Positions 1 through 6,739 of a stretch of 64,000 nt of DNA are shown here, one piece after another. The notes beneath the pieces are model-generated. The model worked only from the letters and a program-made list of their open reading frames with translations. It had not been told where the DNA came from and made no database searches. Positions within the stretch are counted from its first letter, which is position 1. Every line of letters begins with the position of its first letter. The DNA is taken from assembly GCF_900474185.1 (NCBI RefSeq), contig NZ_UCNW01000008.1, forward strand, positions 248,001-312,000, written 5' to 3'. The translations under genes were made by a program, and so were the position numbers. Source of the DNA: Synechococcus sp. UW69 (GTDB taxonomy: Bacteria > Cyanobacteriota > Cyanobacteriia > PCC-6307 > Cyanobiaceae).

Positions 1-236
1 ACCTGGTGGCTGCTGATGCGCGGCGGAGCTTGGGCCGATGGCTCACTCCAAGAGCGGTGGGAAGTCGTTTCGGTTCGGAAGCGTTGGCGTTGCTGCCGCT
101 GCAGTCGGTCCAACTCACTGTTGAGCCGCAACACCTCACGTCGAAGGGCATCGTTCTCCGCCAGCAACGCCTCAACATTGCTGGTAACCCGTTGTTCAGA
201 ACGTCCGCCAGACCAGTGACGCGGATCAAAACCCAA
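1..236 (-). CDS. Partial coiled-coil hypothetical protein, 5' part only
   Basis: The reading frame is open on the minus strand from a TTG codon at 236 to the left edge, so the C-terminal part is outside the window. The visible part begins MGFDPRHWSGG and continues into a leucine/glutamate-rich helix (VEALLAENDALRREVLRLNS) that looks like a short coiled coil. The TTG start is chosen because GGGAG lies about 7 nt upstream; the frame is closed just before by the TGA of the SDR gene, only 15 nt away, so the two are probably co-transcribed. Function unknown. Similar FDPRxW openings occur in picocyanobacterial proteins of unknown function, but I cannot confirm a family. Confidence 0.6.
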   Translation of the reverse strand, partial: MGFDPRHWSGGRSEQRVTSNVEALLAENDALRREVLRLNSELDRLQRQQRQRFRTETTSHRSWSEPSAQAPPRISSHQ

Positions 237-251
237 AGCGTTTCTCCCGTC

Positions 252-917
252 TCACCACGGCAATAGCTCACCATTGGCATGCCAGAAGCTGCCGCTGTTG
301 GCCATGGTCAAGGCATCAATCCGTGCCAACAGACCCTCCACCGCCTGCTCCGGGTGAATACCGCTTGGATTGAACTGGATCATCCGAGTACGCACCAATC
401 CAGGATGCAAAATTGCAACGGCGATGCCGAGTGGCTCCAGATCGATCGCCAATGATTTTCCGGCCATATTGAGGGCCACCTTCGACATCCGATAGCCATA
501 GGAACCTCCAGATGTGTTGTCATCAATGGAGCCCATACGGCTGGTCATCAACACCAACTTGGCACCACGGGGCATCTGATTCAGCAAAGCCCGGGCGAGC
601 AGCAGAGGAGCAAGGGCATTCACCTCAAACTGCCGAAGGATTCCCGTGGGATCCAGATCGGCCAACCGCATCGACTGCAGGATTCCGGCATTGAGGATGA
701 CGCCATCAAGCGGCAAGCCCGTCAAGCGGTGCACCAGATCATCGATGCATTGGCTGTCACTCAGTTCAAGGCCGGCTTCAACACGCACCCCTAGATGCTC
801 CAATTCATCACTGCTTTGACGGCAGACCGCCACCACCTCCTCGCCCCGGGCCTTGAGCTGACGGCAGTATTCCAACCCGATCCCACGGTTCGCGCCGGTG
901 ACCAGGAACGTCGACAT
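252..917 (-). CDS. Short-chain dehydrogenase/reductase
   Basis: A 221-residue classical SDR, a soluble NAD(P)(H)-dependent oxidoreductase with unknown substrate. The N-terminal Rossmann glycine motif TGANRGIG is at residues 7-14, the NAG motif follows near residue 96, the catalytic Ser lies in the SRMGS segment, and YGYRMSK supplies the Tyr-x3-Lys pair. A GxVxTxM-like segment (HPGLVRTRM) follows the active site. The length is slightly short of the usual 250 residues but all key motifs are present. It precedes the coiled-coil gene at 236 on the same strand. The substrate cannot be told from sequence. Confidence 0.9.
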   Translation of the reverse strand: MSTFLVTGANRGIGLEYCRQLKARGEEVVAVCRQSSDELEHLGVRVEAGLELSDSQCIDDLVHRLTGLPLDGVILNAGILQSMRLADLDPTGILRQFEVNALAPLLLARALLNQMPRGAKLVLMTSRMGSIDDNTSGGSYGYRMSKVALNMAGKSLAIDLEPLGIAVAILHPGLVRTRMIQFNPSGIHPEQAVEGLLARIDALTMANSGSFWHANGELLPW

Positions 918-986
918 GGGGAAATTTCAGCCACCGCCATCCTGCCCGCTCTTCCATCGATCCACCGAAGAGATCAAACGATTCGA

Positions 987-1199
987 TTAATCGGATAGAT
1001 CACCATCAACGCCGTACTGATGCAAACACTGCTTCACCGTGAGTACCGAAACTGTGCCGCCGGTCTCCGCATTGACGAGCAAATACGGGCAGCCTCGAAG
1101 AACACAGCGACGTCGTGCGTCGATGTAGGCATCAAAAGCGTGAGCATGGGAACACTCCTCCACCCAACCTTCGCTACTGAGATACCGCGTGAGAATCAT
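987..1199 (-). CDS. Small hypothetical protein, W-V-E-E family
   Basis: A 70-residue protein starting MILTRYLSSEGWVEE. The ATG at 1199 is preferred over the GTG at 1220 because GAGGA sits 8 nt before it. The core GWVEECSHAHAFDAYIDARR resembles the core of the next minus-strand gene upstream (1310-1495), QWIQEICFKTEFKAFVNART, in both spacing and residue type, so the two look like tandem paralogues. It has no signal peptide or membrane segment and is probably cytosolic. Function unknown. Confidence 0.65.
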   Translation of the reverse strand: MILTRYLSSEGWVEECSHAHAFDAYIDARRRCVLRGCPYLLVNAETGGTVSVLTVKQCLHQYGVDGDLSD

Positions 1200-1309
1200 G
1201 TCCAAAGTCCTCGAGGCCACTGGTTATGGCTCAGGACATCCCCCATCCCAAGAAGTGACCTGAAGTCTTCGGGATCACAGCGGCACTGAAGACACCAAAT
1301 CAAAGCGAT

Positions 1310-1495
1310 TCAAAAGGATTCAGCCGATCCCTGCACAACGGTGACCACCTGATTCCAGGTGGCATGAACCACGCGATAGGTCTTCAAGGTGGCACGTGAT
1401 TTGGTGCGGGCATTCACAAAGGCTTTGAACTCCGTTTTGAAGCAGATCTCCTGAATCCATTGCCCCCCTGAATCAAGCCTCTCGATGCAATACAT
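1310..1495 (-). CDS. Small hypothetical protein, paralogue of the 987-1199 protein
   Basis: A 61-residue protein with an ATG start at 1495. It shares the pattern W-[VI]-[EQ]-E-x5-[AE]-F-[DK]-A-[YF]-[IV]-[DN]-A-R with the gene at 987-1199, and both are followed by a hydrophobic VxVV/VSVL strand near the C-terminus. The pair is probably a small duplicated alpha/beta protein. No known function. Confidence 0.6.
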   Translation of the reverse strand: MYCIERLDSGGQWIQEICFKTEFKAFVNARTKSRATLKTYRVVHATWNQVVTVVQGSAESF

Positions 1496-1579
1496 CAGAC
1501 AAAAGTCGTTAAAAACATCACAACCGCAAAACTTTTGCTGAGCACAAAATCAAAAGGTGTAGTTCGGGATTGGGGCAAG

Positions 1580-1606
1580 AAAAAGCCCCCGCGGTTAACG
1601 GAGGCT
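1580..1606 (-). terminator. Rho-independent terminator of the 1709-2008 gene
   Basis: Read on the minus strand, AGCCTCCG, a short loop and CGGGGGCT form an imperfect stem followed by a run of five T. It lies about 100 nt after the stop of the exported protein gene at 1709-2008, so it most likely ends that transcript. Confidence 0.6.
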
Positions 1607-1708
1607 CAGGTGGTGTGAGGAGTCGACGTTTTTTTGACAAAGGCCGACACTGAGTTTCATAGCCCGATTTCACCGCGGCAGCACCACCAGCCACAAAGCT
1701 TTATCGGC

Positions 1709-2008
1709 TCAGAGATAAAGAACACTGTCGCGACAGCGCTGGAGGGCCTCACGAACAGCGATCAGCGCAGCTTCATCAGGCCTCTGCAGTCCAGCCGGCA
1801 CAACAATCAAATCATCTGGATCCAACCGGACCCTTGCCGAAAACCAGGTGCCAGGGCCTGGAACAGATGCACGGCAGATCGGCTCCTGCCTTTCATCCAA
1901 ACGGCGCTCAATCAACCAACCGTCCACACGGTCTAAGGGCTGGAACGCCGTTGCCTCAAAGGCAACAGGCGAAATCAGGATCAGCAGCAACACACGCACT
2001 GGCTGCAT
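1709..2008 (-). CDS. Exported small hypothetical protein
   Basis: About 99 residues starting MQPVRVLLLILISPVAF, a good signal peptide with likely cleavage near ATA-F; the ATG at 2008 is chosen because it puts the signal sequence at the N-terminus. The mature part has two cysteines (ICRAS and RCRDS) that could form a disulfide in the periplasm. It has its own terminator downstream and is divergent from the zinc-finger-like gene at 2104. No recognised family. Confidence 0.65.
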   Translation of the reverse strand: MQPVRVLLLILISPVAFEATAFQPLDRVDGWLIERRLDERQEPICRASVPGPGTWFSARVRLDPDDLIVVPAGLQRPDEAALIAVREALQRCRDSVLYL

Positions 2009-2103
2009 CACAACGCTGGAGCGGCGGAAGCACACCCATCGTCACAGAGAGCACCGGTTCGGCAGGGCCATTGCGTTAGAAGGGCGGCGTCGAGAAATCG
2101 TCG

Positions 2104-2289
2104 ATGCCGTTATTTCGCTGTGAGGGATGCTCGATGCGCATCGAACGATCGATGGAGGCCTACTGGCGCAACAAGGGGAAATTGCTGTGCTCCTCATGCC
2201 TAGACCGCCAGGACATGCCTCTAAAAACGACCGAGGACGGCCACAAGGATGGATCTTCCGGATTCCGTGACAACAGCAACAAAAGCTGA
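2104..2289 (+). CDS. Small zinc-ribbon-like protein
   Basis: A 61-residue protein with two CxxC knuckles, CEGC near residue 6 and CSSC near residue 29, spaced as in a treble-clef or zinc-ribbon fold (the seen pattern is C-x2-C-x19-C-x2-C). The C-terminal third is polar and probably disordered. Zinc binding is inferred from the knuckles. No partner or target can be named. Confidence 0.65.
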   Translation: MPLFRCEGCSMRIERSMEAYWRNKGKLLCSSCLDRQDMPLKTTEDGHKDGSSGFRDNSNKS

Positions 2290-2332
2290 CGCCATCTGTG
2301 GAAATGATGGCTGAGAAATTCTTTCCCGAACC

Positions 2333-2416
2333 ATGGGTTTCCTCGCCGTCGCCGGATGCATGCTCTTGGCCACAGCCATGTCTGCAGCACTCACCACCAA
2401 GCCTTCGAAAGCCTGA
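2333..2416 (+). CDS. Possible 27-residue membrane peptide
   Basis: The frame ATG to TGA encodes MGFLAVAGCMLLATAMSAAL plus a short TTKPSKA tail, which would be a single hydrophobic helix or a signal peptide. Support is only its composition and the strong terminator 30 nt downstream (2447-2476), which needs a transcript from this side. No Shine-Dalgarno is visible, so this may be a leader or untranslated RNA instead. Confidence 0.35.
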   Translation: MGFLAVAGCMLLATAMSAALTTKPSKA

Positions 2417-2446
2417 GCGCTCTGTAAGCAACTCACCAGCATGAAA

Positions 2447-2476
2447 GAAACCGGGCAATGCCCGGTTTCTTTTTTT
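2447..2476 (+). terminator. Strong intrinsic terminator
   Basis: GAAACCGGGC-AAT-GCCCGGTTTC is a perfect 10-bp stem followed by seven T. It ends whatever is transcribed rightwards from about 2100-2416. Confidence 0.9.
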
Positions 2477-2632
2477 GGCTCGACGCTGATGTGCAGATCA
2501 ATCACAACGAAGGCATAACGGCACTCCCATAGCCATGGCTCTTTTCTTTCACCAAAGAGATTTAGAAGTGCAAAACAAGCGTGCAAGTGGAACCCGCGTG
2601 GTTGTAGATCCTTGATCCCACGAAGGATTTCC

Positions 2633-2797
2633 ATGGCGAGCATCAGTCGAATCTGCGCCACCTCCAAGGGCTCAACAATTGATGCCATCGGTCAAGGCCG
2701 TTATCGCGTCTGCAATCGTCAGGAGGTGTGCTCAGAAGTAGAAGGCCTTTGGCAGGCCTATGAGACCCTGCGGCGCCAAGAACAATCCTTAGGTTGA
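2633..2797 (+). CDS. Small hypothetical protein
   Basis: A 54-residue protein beginning MASISRICATSKGSTIDAIG. It has a basic, cysteine-containing N-terminal half and a helical C-terminal half ending in WQAYETLRRQEQS. The ATG at 2633 is preferred over the upstream in-frame codon at 2612 because the latter would add an unrelated basic stretch. No family recognised. A terminator lies about 100 nt downstream. Confidence 0.55.
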   Translation: MASISRICATSKGSTIDAIGQGRYRVCNRQEVCSEVEGLWQAYETLRRQEQSLG

Positions 2798-2894
2798 TCC
2801 ACGCAATCAAGAATAGGTATCAACACTTACAGCGCCACTTTGTTCAGTACGTAACACTTAGTTCACCCCGGTGAGGGGTAATGCGTCGACTCCG

Positions 2895-2920
2895 GGAGGG
2901 CTTAGGGAACCCTCCTTTTT
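2895..2920 (+). terminator. Intrinsic terminator
   Basis: GGAGGG pairs with CCCTCC across a 9-nt loop and is followed by five T. Just upstream, ACCCC-GGTG-GGGGT (about 2865-2879) forms a second small hairpin, so the roughly 100 nt between the small gene at 2633 and here could also be a short structured RNA; I see no protein in that stretch. Confidence 0.7.
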
Positions 2921-2932
2921 CATGCGTGGTCT

Positions 2933-3106
2933 TCAGAGGTTCAGGCTTCCTGCGCTGTCTTCGCCGAACTCCAAATACAGACACCGGGCGTCTTCGGCTC
3001 GCCCACAATCAATCAGGTGTTGAACCCGTTCACGCCACCATTGCGACACACCAGAACTCAACTCCTTGTTGGGCAGACCTCCGAAAGATTCACTCACAGC
3101 AATCAT
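2933..3106 (-). CDS. Small hypothetical protein with WWRERV-LYLEF core
   Basis: A 57-residue frame whose body (SQWWRERVQHLIDCGRAEDA followed by RCLYLEFG) reads like a helix-turn-helix-strand and has natural amino-acid composition. Its ending CLYLEF is echoed by IYLEF at the end of the 5926-6231 protein on the same strand, which may be a distant relative. Start options are the ATG at 3106 or an in-frame GTG three codons later. Divergent from the small cysteine-containing gene at 3138. Confidence 0.6.
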   Translation of the reverse strand: MIAVSESFGGLPNKELSSGVSQWWRERVQHLIDCGRAEDARCLYLEFGEDSAGSLNL

Positions 3107-3137
3107 TCGTGTTGAACAACGCTAAGGAAGATTATTG

Positions 3138-3260
3138 ATGCACCGATTTGGGCTGTTACCTGCTGTTAGCAGCTGTTGTTACCCAACCGAATCGTTCTGC
3201 AAAATCGACAACAAAAATCGGTGTGTAGCCGTTCAACCGCCTGAAGAGCAGCCCTCGTGA
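3138..3260 (+). CDS. Small cysteine-containing hypothetical protein
   Basis: A 40-residue frame (MHRFGLLPAVSSCCYPTESF, then CKIDNKNRCVAVQ) with AAGGAAG placed 7 nt before the ATG, a good ribosome-binding site. It has four cysteines, two adjacent, and a short hydrophobic N-terminus that might be a weak signal. Function unknown. The codon use is acceptable but the frame is short, so confidence is moderate. Confidence 0.5.
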   Translation: MHRFGLLPAVSSCCYPTESFCKIDNKNRCVAVQPPEEQPS

Positions 3261-3305
3261 TTGACACGACCAGGCGGGGCGGATGGGGGCTTTCAGTGCT
3301 GAACC

Positions 3306-3644
3306 TCAACCGAAAGTGTTGCCGTTCCAGCCCCAGCAGCTGGCCTGGACATCTTCAAAGCCGATGTAAACCCGACTGGCGGGGATCCCGGTGCGCACCT
3401 GGATCAGTTCACAGAATGCGGCCGTCATCGCCGGTGGCCGGAGTGCGCCGATCGATTTCACCTCCACATAGGCGCAGGGCTCGTGGCTTCCGGCGAAGGT
3501 CATTGGTACTCCCGTCTCCAAGAGGGTCATCACGTACGCCTCCGGCTTGCCCGTTTGATTGGCCAACTCGGAGGAAAGCTCCTGCAGCAAAGCCGATCCA
3601 TCCTTAAGCGCCGGCAACGATGTGCGCACATTGATGAGGGGCAT
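3306..3644 (-). CDS. MIF/tautomerase-family protein
   Basis: A 112-residue protein of the macrophage migration inhibitory factor (phenylpyruvate/dopachrome tautomerase) family. It starts MPLINVRTS, so Pro2 becomes the N-terminal catalytic base after Met removal, which also decides this ATG over the upstream in-frame one at 3695. The middle strand motif YVEVKSIGAL and the RVYIGFEDV ending fit the trimeric family fold, as does the length. A perfect CIRCE-like inverted repeat lies 25 nt upstream (3669-3695), suggesting heat-stress control by HrcA. The physiological substrate in cyanobacteria is not known. Confidence 0.85.
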   Translation of the reverse strand: MPLINVRTSLPALKDGSALLQELSSELANQTGKPEAYVMTLLETGVPMTFAGSHEPCAYVEVKSIGALRPPAMTAAFCELIQVRTGIPASRVYIGFEDVQASCWGWNGNTFG

Positions 3645-3668
3645 TGCGGCAAGAAAGCTAGACAAAGC

Positions 3669-3695
3669 TTGGCACTCTCCAACAGCGAGTGCCAA
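3669..3695. promoter_or_regulatory. CIRCE-like operator (HrcA site)
   Basis: TTGGCACTC-N9-GAGTGCCAA is a perfect 9+9 inverted repeat with exactly the 9-nt spacer of the CIRCE element (consensus TTAGCACTC-N9-GAGTGCTAA). The single change A to G in one arm is matched by T to C in the other. It lies between the divergent MIF-family gene (start 3644) and a 31-codon frame (ATG at 3698). The resemblance is seen directly; binding by HrcA is inferred. Confidence 0.75.
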
Positions 3696-3697
3696 GC

Positions 3698-3793
3698 ATG
3701 ACTAACGATCAACATCAAACATTTCCAAAAGAAAAGATCCTCAATCTGAACAGCGTGCTTCAAAAAAAGCTCGTAAGTTCCCTAACAAAGTGA
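3698..3793 (+). CDS. 31-residue hypothetical peptide
   Basis: A short polar, lysine-rich frame (MTNDQHQTFPKEKILNLNSV) starting 2 nt after the CIRCE-like repeat and ending in a TGA that overlaps the GTG start of the next gene (GTGA at 3790-3793). The overlap suggests translational coupling. No Shine-Dalgarno is visible because the operator occupies that place. Could be a leader peptide. Confidence 0.4.
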   Translation: MTNDQHQTFPKEKILNLNSVLQKKLVSSLTK

Positions 3794-4143
3794 TCAGTGC
3801 CATGATCCTTCTTCATTTCTTTGGCCTGGGAGATGTTCTGCGCCGTTTTGAACTTGAGCAGATCACAGGCCTAAAATTGATGGGCTTCAGGCCTCTCAGC
3901 CTCGACGAGTTGATGCATTGGTCACAACACATTGCCGATCAACAAGACTGGGATGTTGATTCGATTCGGCAAGATGTCATCAGCATTTGGCTTGATCAAG
4001 CCGAAGACATCACCTGCTGGAGACAGCGACTGGATCGGGCGCCGACCGAAGTGGAACTGCTGGCAGGCATTGGCGATCAGAACACATGGAGAGATCATTG
4101 GGAAGGCATGCTGCGCCAAACACCACGTGCCGGCTGGCAATAA
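3790..4143 (+). CDS. Hypothetical helical protein
   Basis: About 117 residues, rich in Trp and acidic residues, with segments such as LDELMHWSQHIADQQDWDVD and WRDHWEGMLRQ that look all-helical. The first residues (MISAMILLHFFGLG) are hydrophobic but short. Start is GTG at 3790, overlapping the stop of the preceding short frame, or the ATG at 3802. Only 12 nt separate it from the GH57-family gene, so they likely share a transcript. No known family. Confidence 0.65.
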   Translation: MISAMILLHFFGLGDVLRRFELEQITGLKLMGFRPLSLDELMHWSQHIADQQDWDVDSIRQDVISIWLDQAEDITCWRQRLDRAPTEVELLAGIGDQNTWRDHWEGMLRQTPRAGWQ

Positions 4144-4155
4144 CGAGCGAATTCA

Positions 4156-5616
4156 ATGACAACCTGCCCACCGATCAGCGGCCGCGAACAGGACGTTGCG
4201 GCCTTGATGCTGAAGCCACGTCAGGCCTGGTCAACCAGCCCGATCAAGTTTGAGCAACTCCGTTCGGGATTTGCCTGTGCTCTCCACATGCACCAACCGA
4301 CGGTGCCAGCGGGAGCGGGCAACACATTGATTTCCCATCTTCAGTACATGCTGGATCACCCCAACGAAGGTGATAACCACAACGCTGAACCCTTCGCACA
4401 TTGCTACCGCCGTCTTGCCGAGCTCCTGCCAGAACTGATCAACGAGGGCTGCGCCCCAAGAATCATGCTCGACTATTCGGGCAATCTGCTCTGGGGAATC
4501 GAACAGATGGGGCGTCGCGATATCGGCGACGCACTTCATTACCTGGCCTGTGATTCCCTGATGCAGGAGCACGTGGAATGGCTTGGAACGTTTTGGAGTC
4601 ATGCCGTTGCCCCATCAACACCGATCCCAGACTTGAAACTGCAGATCAGCGCCTGGCAACAGCAGTTCGAGGCCTGTTTCGGCAGAGCAGCATTGGAACG
4701 CGTCAAGGGATTTTCCCCACCGGAGATGGCACTACCGAACCATCCCGACACCTTGTTCGAATTTGTCAAAGCCCTGAAGGATGCCGGATATCAGTGGCTA
4801 TTGGTCCAGGAGCACAGCGTCGAGCGCATCGACGGCAGCCCACTGCAGCGCGACCAGTGCTTTGTTCCCAATCGGCTTGTTGCCAGGAACAGCAAAGGCG
4901 AGGAAACCTGCATCACGGCGCTTATCAAGACCCAGGGCTCAGACACCAAGCTGGTGGGGCAAATGCAGCCTTATTACGAGGCGCTGGGCTGCGACCGCCA
5001 ACAGCTCGGCGAGGTCGATGTGCCATCGCTCGTCAGCCAGATTGCCGATGGAGAAAACGGGGGCGTGATGATGAATGAATTCCCTGAGGCGTTCCGTCAG
5101 GCCAATCGCCAAATCCGTGACAACCCCAATGGCACCGTTGCCATCAACGGCAGTGAATACATCGAAGCCCTTGAGCGGAGCGGGGTGAATCCCACCCACT
5201 TCCCGACCATTCAGGCTGTTCAGCAACACCGCCTCTGGAGAGAGGCCGGGGTCAACGCCACTGCAGACGGTATTCAGAGTGCGATCAACAGGCTGAGTGC
5301 CGCCGATGCCGACTTCAACATGGAGGGTGCGTCTTGGACCAACAACCTCAGCTGGGTGGAGGGTTACGCCAATGTGCTGGGCCCCATGAATCAACTGAGT
5401 GCCCAGTTTCATGCGCTGTTTGATCAGACAGTCGACAGAGACTCCTCGATCACCTGCACGCAGGCCTATCAAGAGTCGCTACTCCATGTACTGCTGCTGG
5501 AAACCAGCTGTTTTCGGTACTGGGGGCAAGGCGCTTGGACCGATTACGCCCACGAGATCCATCGCCGCGGAAACGAACGCCTCAGTCAGGAGGATTGTTC
5601 CAAGCTGTGCAGCTAA
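4156..5616 (+). CDS. Glycoside hydrolase family 57-like protein
   Basis: A 486-residue cytosolic protein. The HMHQP motif at residues 44-48 matches conserved region 1 of GH57 (amylopullulanase, alpha-amylase and branching-enzyme-like). Following segments such as IMLDYSGNLLWGIEQMG and the acidic FSPPEMALPNH near residue 190, which may carry the nucleophilic Glu, fit the (beta/alpha)7 barrel. GH57 members act on alpha-glucans, so a role in glycogen handling is reasonable, although glgB in this window is far away at 46.9 kb. The exact reaction is not determined by the sequence alone. It follows the 3790 gene closely. Confidence 0.8.
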   Translation: MTTCPPISGREQDVAALMLKPRQAWSTSPIKFEQLRSGFACALHMHQPTVPAGAGNTLISHLQYMLDHPNEGDNHNAEPFAHCYRRLAELLPELINEGCAPRIMLDYSGNLLWGIEQMGRRDIGDALHYLACDSLMQEHVEWLGTFWSHAVAPSTPIPDLKLQISAWQQQFEACFGRAALERVKGFSPPEMALPNHPDTLFEFVKALKDAGYQWLLVQEHSVERIDGSPLQRDQCFVPNRLVARNSKGEETCITALIKTQGSDTKLVGQMQPYYEALGCDRQQLGEVDVPSLVSQIADGENGGVMMNEFPEAFRQANRQIRDNPNGTVAINGSEYIEALERSGVNPTHFPTIQAVQQHRLWREAGVNATADGIQSAINRLSAADADFNMEGASWTNNLSWVEGYANVLGPMNQLSAQFHALFDQTVDRDSSITCTQAYQESLLHVLLLETSCFRYWGQGAWTDYAHEIHRRGNERLSQEDCSKLCS

Positions 5617-5651
5617 GCGGCCACAGCCGCGAACCAAAAACTGAGAAATGC

Positions 5652-5678
5652 TTTACAGAGCGTTACATGCGTGTAACG
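5652..5678 (+). promoter_or_regulatory. HLR1-like direct repeat and overlapping palindrome
   Basis: TTTACA at 5652 and GTTACA at 5662 are repeated with a 10-nt period, which is the spacing of the HLR1 element recognised by the cyanobacterial light-stress regulator RpaB (two (G/T)TTACA(T/A)(T/A) half-sites 2 nt apart). The second half-site is also the left arm of a perfect palindrome CGTTACA-TGCG-TGTAACG. It lies 24-50 nt before a small membrane-protein gene. The WW positions do not match the consensus, so this is a candidate only. Confidence 0.4.
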
Positions 5679-5701
5679 TGGGTGCAGTAGCAGGTCAAGT
5701 C

Positions 5702-5824
5702 ATGGGCGACTACACGACGGCGATCATCGCCATGGTTGGCATTGGCGTTGTCCTCACCGCAGCTGTCGTGTTCGCCTTGATGCAACCCAGCGACCTCCCC
5801 CCTATCGACGAGAACCGCAACTAA
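5702..5824 (+). CDS. Small single-span membrane protein
   Basis: A 40-residue protein, MGDYTTAIIAMVGIGVVLTA at the start then AVVFALMQPSDLPPIDENRN. One clear transmembrane helix (about residues 7-26) and an acidic/proline tail, the architecture of small thylakoid or high-light-type membrane subunits. AGGT lies about 7 nt upstream and an HLR1-like element precedes it. Too short for the supplied frame list but compositionally convincing. Directly followed, 2 nt later, by another small membrane frame. Confidence 0.65.
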   Translation: MGDYTTAIIAMVGIGVVLTAAVVFALMQPSDLPPIDENRN

Positions 5825-5826
5825 TC

Positions 5827-5922
5827 ATGGGGATCGGTACTGAGCTTCTGATGGCTATTGCTGAAATCGGGATCGCACTTTTGGTCGCGATTTCTCTTCC
5901 TGTCGCCGAGTCACCGAACTGA
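5827..5922 (+). CDS. 31-residue membrane peptide
   Basis: Starts 2 nt after the preceding stop: MGIGTELLMAIAEIGIALLV then AISLPVAESPN. It is almost entirely one hydrophobic helix with an acidic short tail. The tight spacing suggests an operon with the 40-residue membrane protein. It is convergent with the gene ending at 5926. Confidence 0.5.
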   Translation: MGIGTELLMAIAEIGIALLVAISLPVAESPN

Positions 5923-5925
5923 TAC

Positions 5926-6231
5926 TCAGGCGACACCTTTCAAGCGAAACTCAAGGTAAATCGAAGCTGCATCCCTCTCTCGATCAAGTTCGACTAAATC
6001 GCTGCATCTTGTTTGCATCCAGCCATCTGTCTCTCTCCAGATTTCAAGCCGATAACGTCGTTCGAGATTTTGTCCGGATCCTTCCATTGCTTCACTACGA
6101 GCTTCCCTAAAACGTAGTGAATTGATGATGACATCGTTTTTGATGTCAACGTTTACCCACCGAGGTGTTTCAGAGTTGATGCCCAGGAGCCAAAGAACTC
6201 GGCACGTTGAGTAAGTCTTGTTCAAGATCAC
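5926..6231 (-). CDS. Hypothetical protein ending IYLEFRLKG
   Basis: A frame of up to 101 residues; the natural-looking part begins at about residue 17 (GINSETPRWVNVDIKN) and runs through REARSEAMEGSGQNLERRYR to IYLEFRLKGVA. The listed GTG start at 6231 makes it overlap the upstream gene by 62 nt, and no better start is visible, so the N-terminus is uncertain. The IYLEF ending resembles CLYLEF of the 2933-3106 protein. Cytosolic, unknown function. Confidence 0.5.
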   Translation of the reverse strand: MILNKTYSTCRVLWLLGINSETPRWVNVDIKNDVIINSLRFREARSEAMEGSGQNLERRYRLEIWRETDGWMQTRCSDLVELDRERDAASIYLEFRLKGVA

Positions 6232-6358
6232 GCAGCAGAAGCGCCAGCCCCACCCCCATCAGTGCGAGAGCAGCACCTCGCTCCTGATCGCCAGCAGCCT
6301 CAACGGATCGAGCGAGCTCAAGATGTTGCGACCAGGAAAAGTGCATGAAAGCCATCAA
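6170..6358 (-). CDS. Small hypothetical helical protein
   Basis: About 62 residues with a long alanine/leucine-rich helical stretch (RGAALALMGVGLALLLRDLE) preceded by HFSWSQHLELARSVEAAG. In-frame starts exist at 6358 and a few codons later. The hydrophobic part could be an amphipathic or membrane helix. A 26-32 codon frame directly upstream on the same strand ends in a TGATG overlap with this start and could be translated too, but is too weak to call. Confidence 0.5.
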   Translation of the reverse strand: MMAFMHFSWSQHLELARSVEAAGDQERGAALALMGVGLALLLRDLEQDLLNVPSSLAPGHQL

Positions 6359-6529
6359 TCAATCCCATCCTGAGAAATAACCAGACGAGACAGACCAAAA
6401 AGCGACAACAGGCAATGCTCTGTCATCAAAACCATGTATGCAGCAGAACACATCCGACCTGAAACGTACCTGTTGTTACGACGACGCAGGAGCAGACAGA
6501 TACTTTGAGCCCAACTTGCCGACGTCACC

Positions 6530-6703
6530 ATGGAGCCCATTGCTCTGACACTTGGCCAACAGTTCGACTTGGAACAGCGGACTCGAGACATCAGCACGAT
6601 CACAGATGTCAAAGAGCTTCAGGAGATGAGCAAAGACCTGCTCTTGGCATGGCAGAAGGAGATCGCACGCTCACGGGCTGCAGCCTGCTCACAACTCAAA
6701 TAA
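6530..6703 (+). CDS. Small NblA-like helical protein, copy 1
   Basis: A 57-residue protein starting MEPIALTLGQQFDLEQRTRD and continuing as an uninterrupted helix (VKELQEMSKDLLLAWQKEIA). The L-x-L-x-QQF-x-[LA]-E opening is shared with the next gene and resembles the start of NblA/Ycf18-type phycobilisome-degradation adaptors (LTLEQQF), though the rest is not clearly NblA. If related, it would bind helical partners such as phycobiliproteins or an AAA+ adaptor; this is inference. It lies in a tandem pair. Confidence 0.65.
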   Translation: MEPIALTLGQQFDLEQRTRDISTITDVKELQEMSKDLLLAWQKEIARSRAAACSQLK

Positions 6704-6739
6704 CGTTTGATTAAAGTTGTCGCACTTCTTGGGTGAGCT

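Noticed and set aside
6355-6612. 85-codon minus-strand frame
   Set aside because: Most of it is antisense to the NblA-like gene at 6530; only its last 26-32 codons, ending at the start of the 6170-6358 gene, might be a real peptide.
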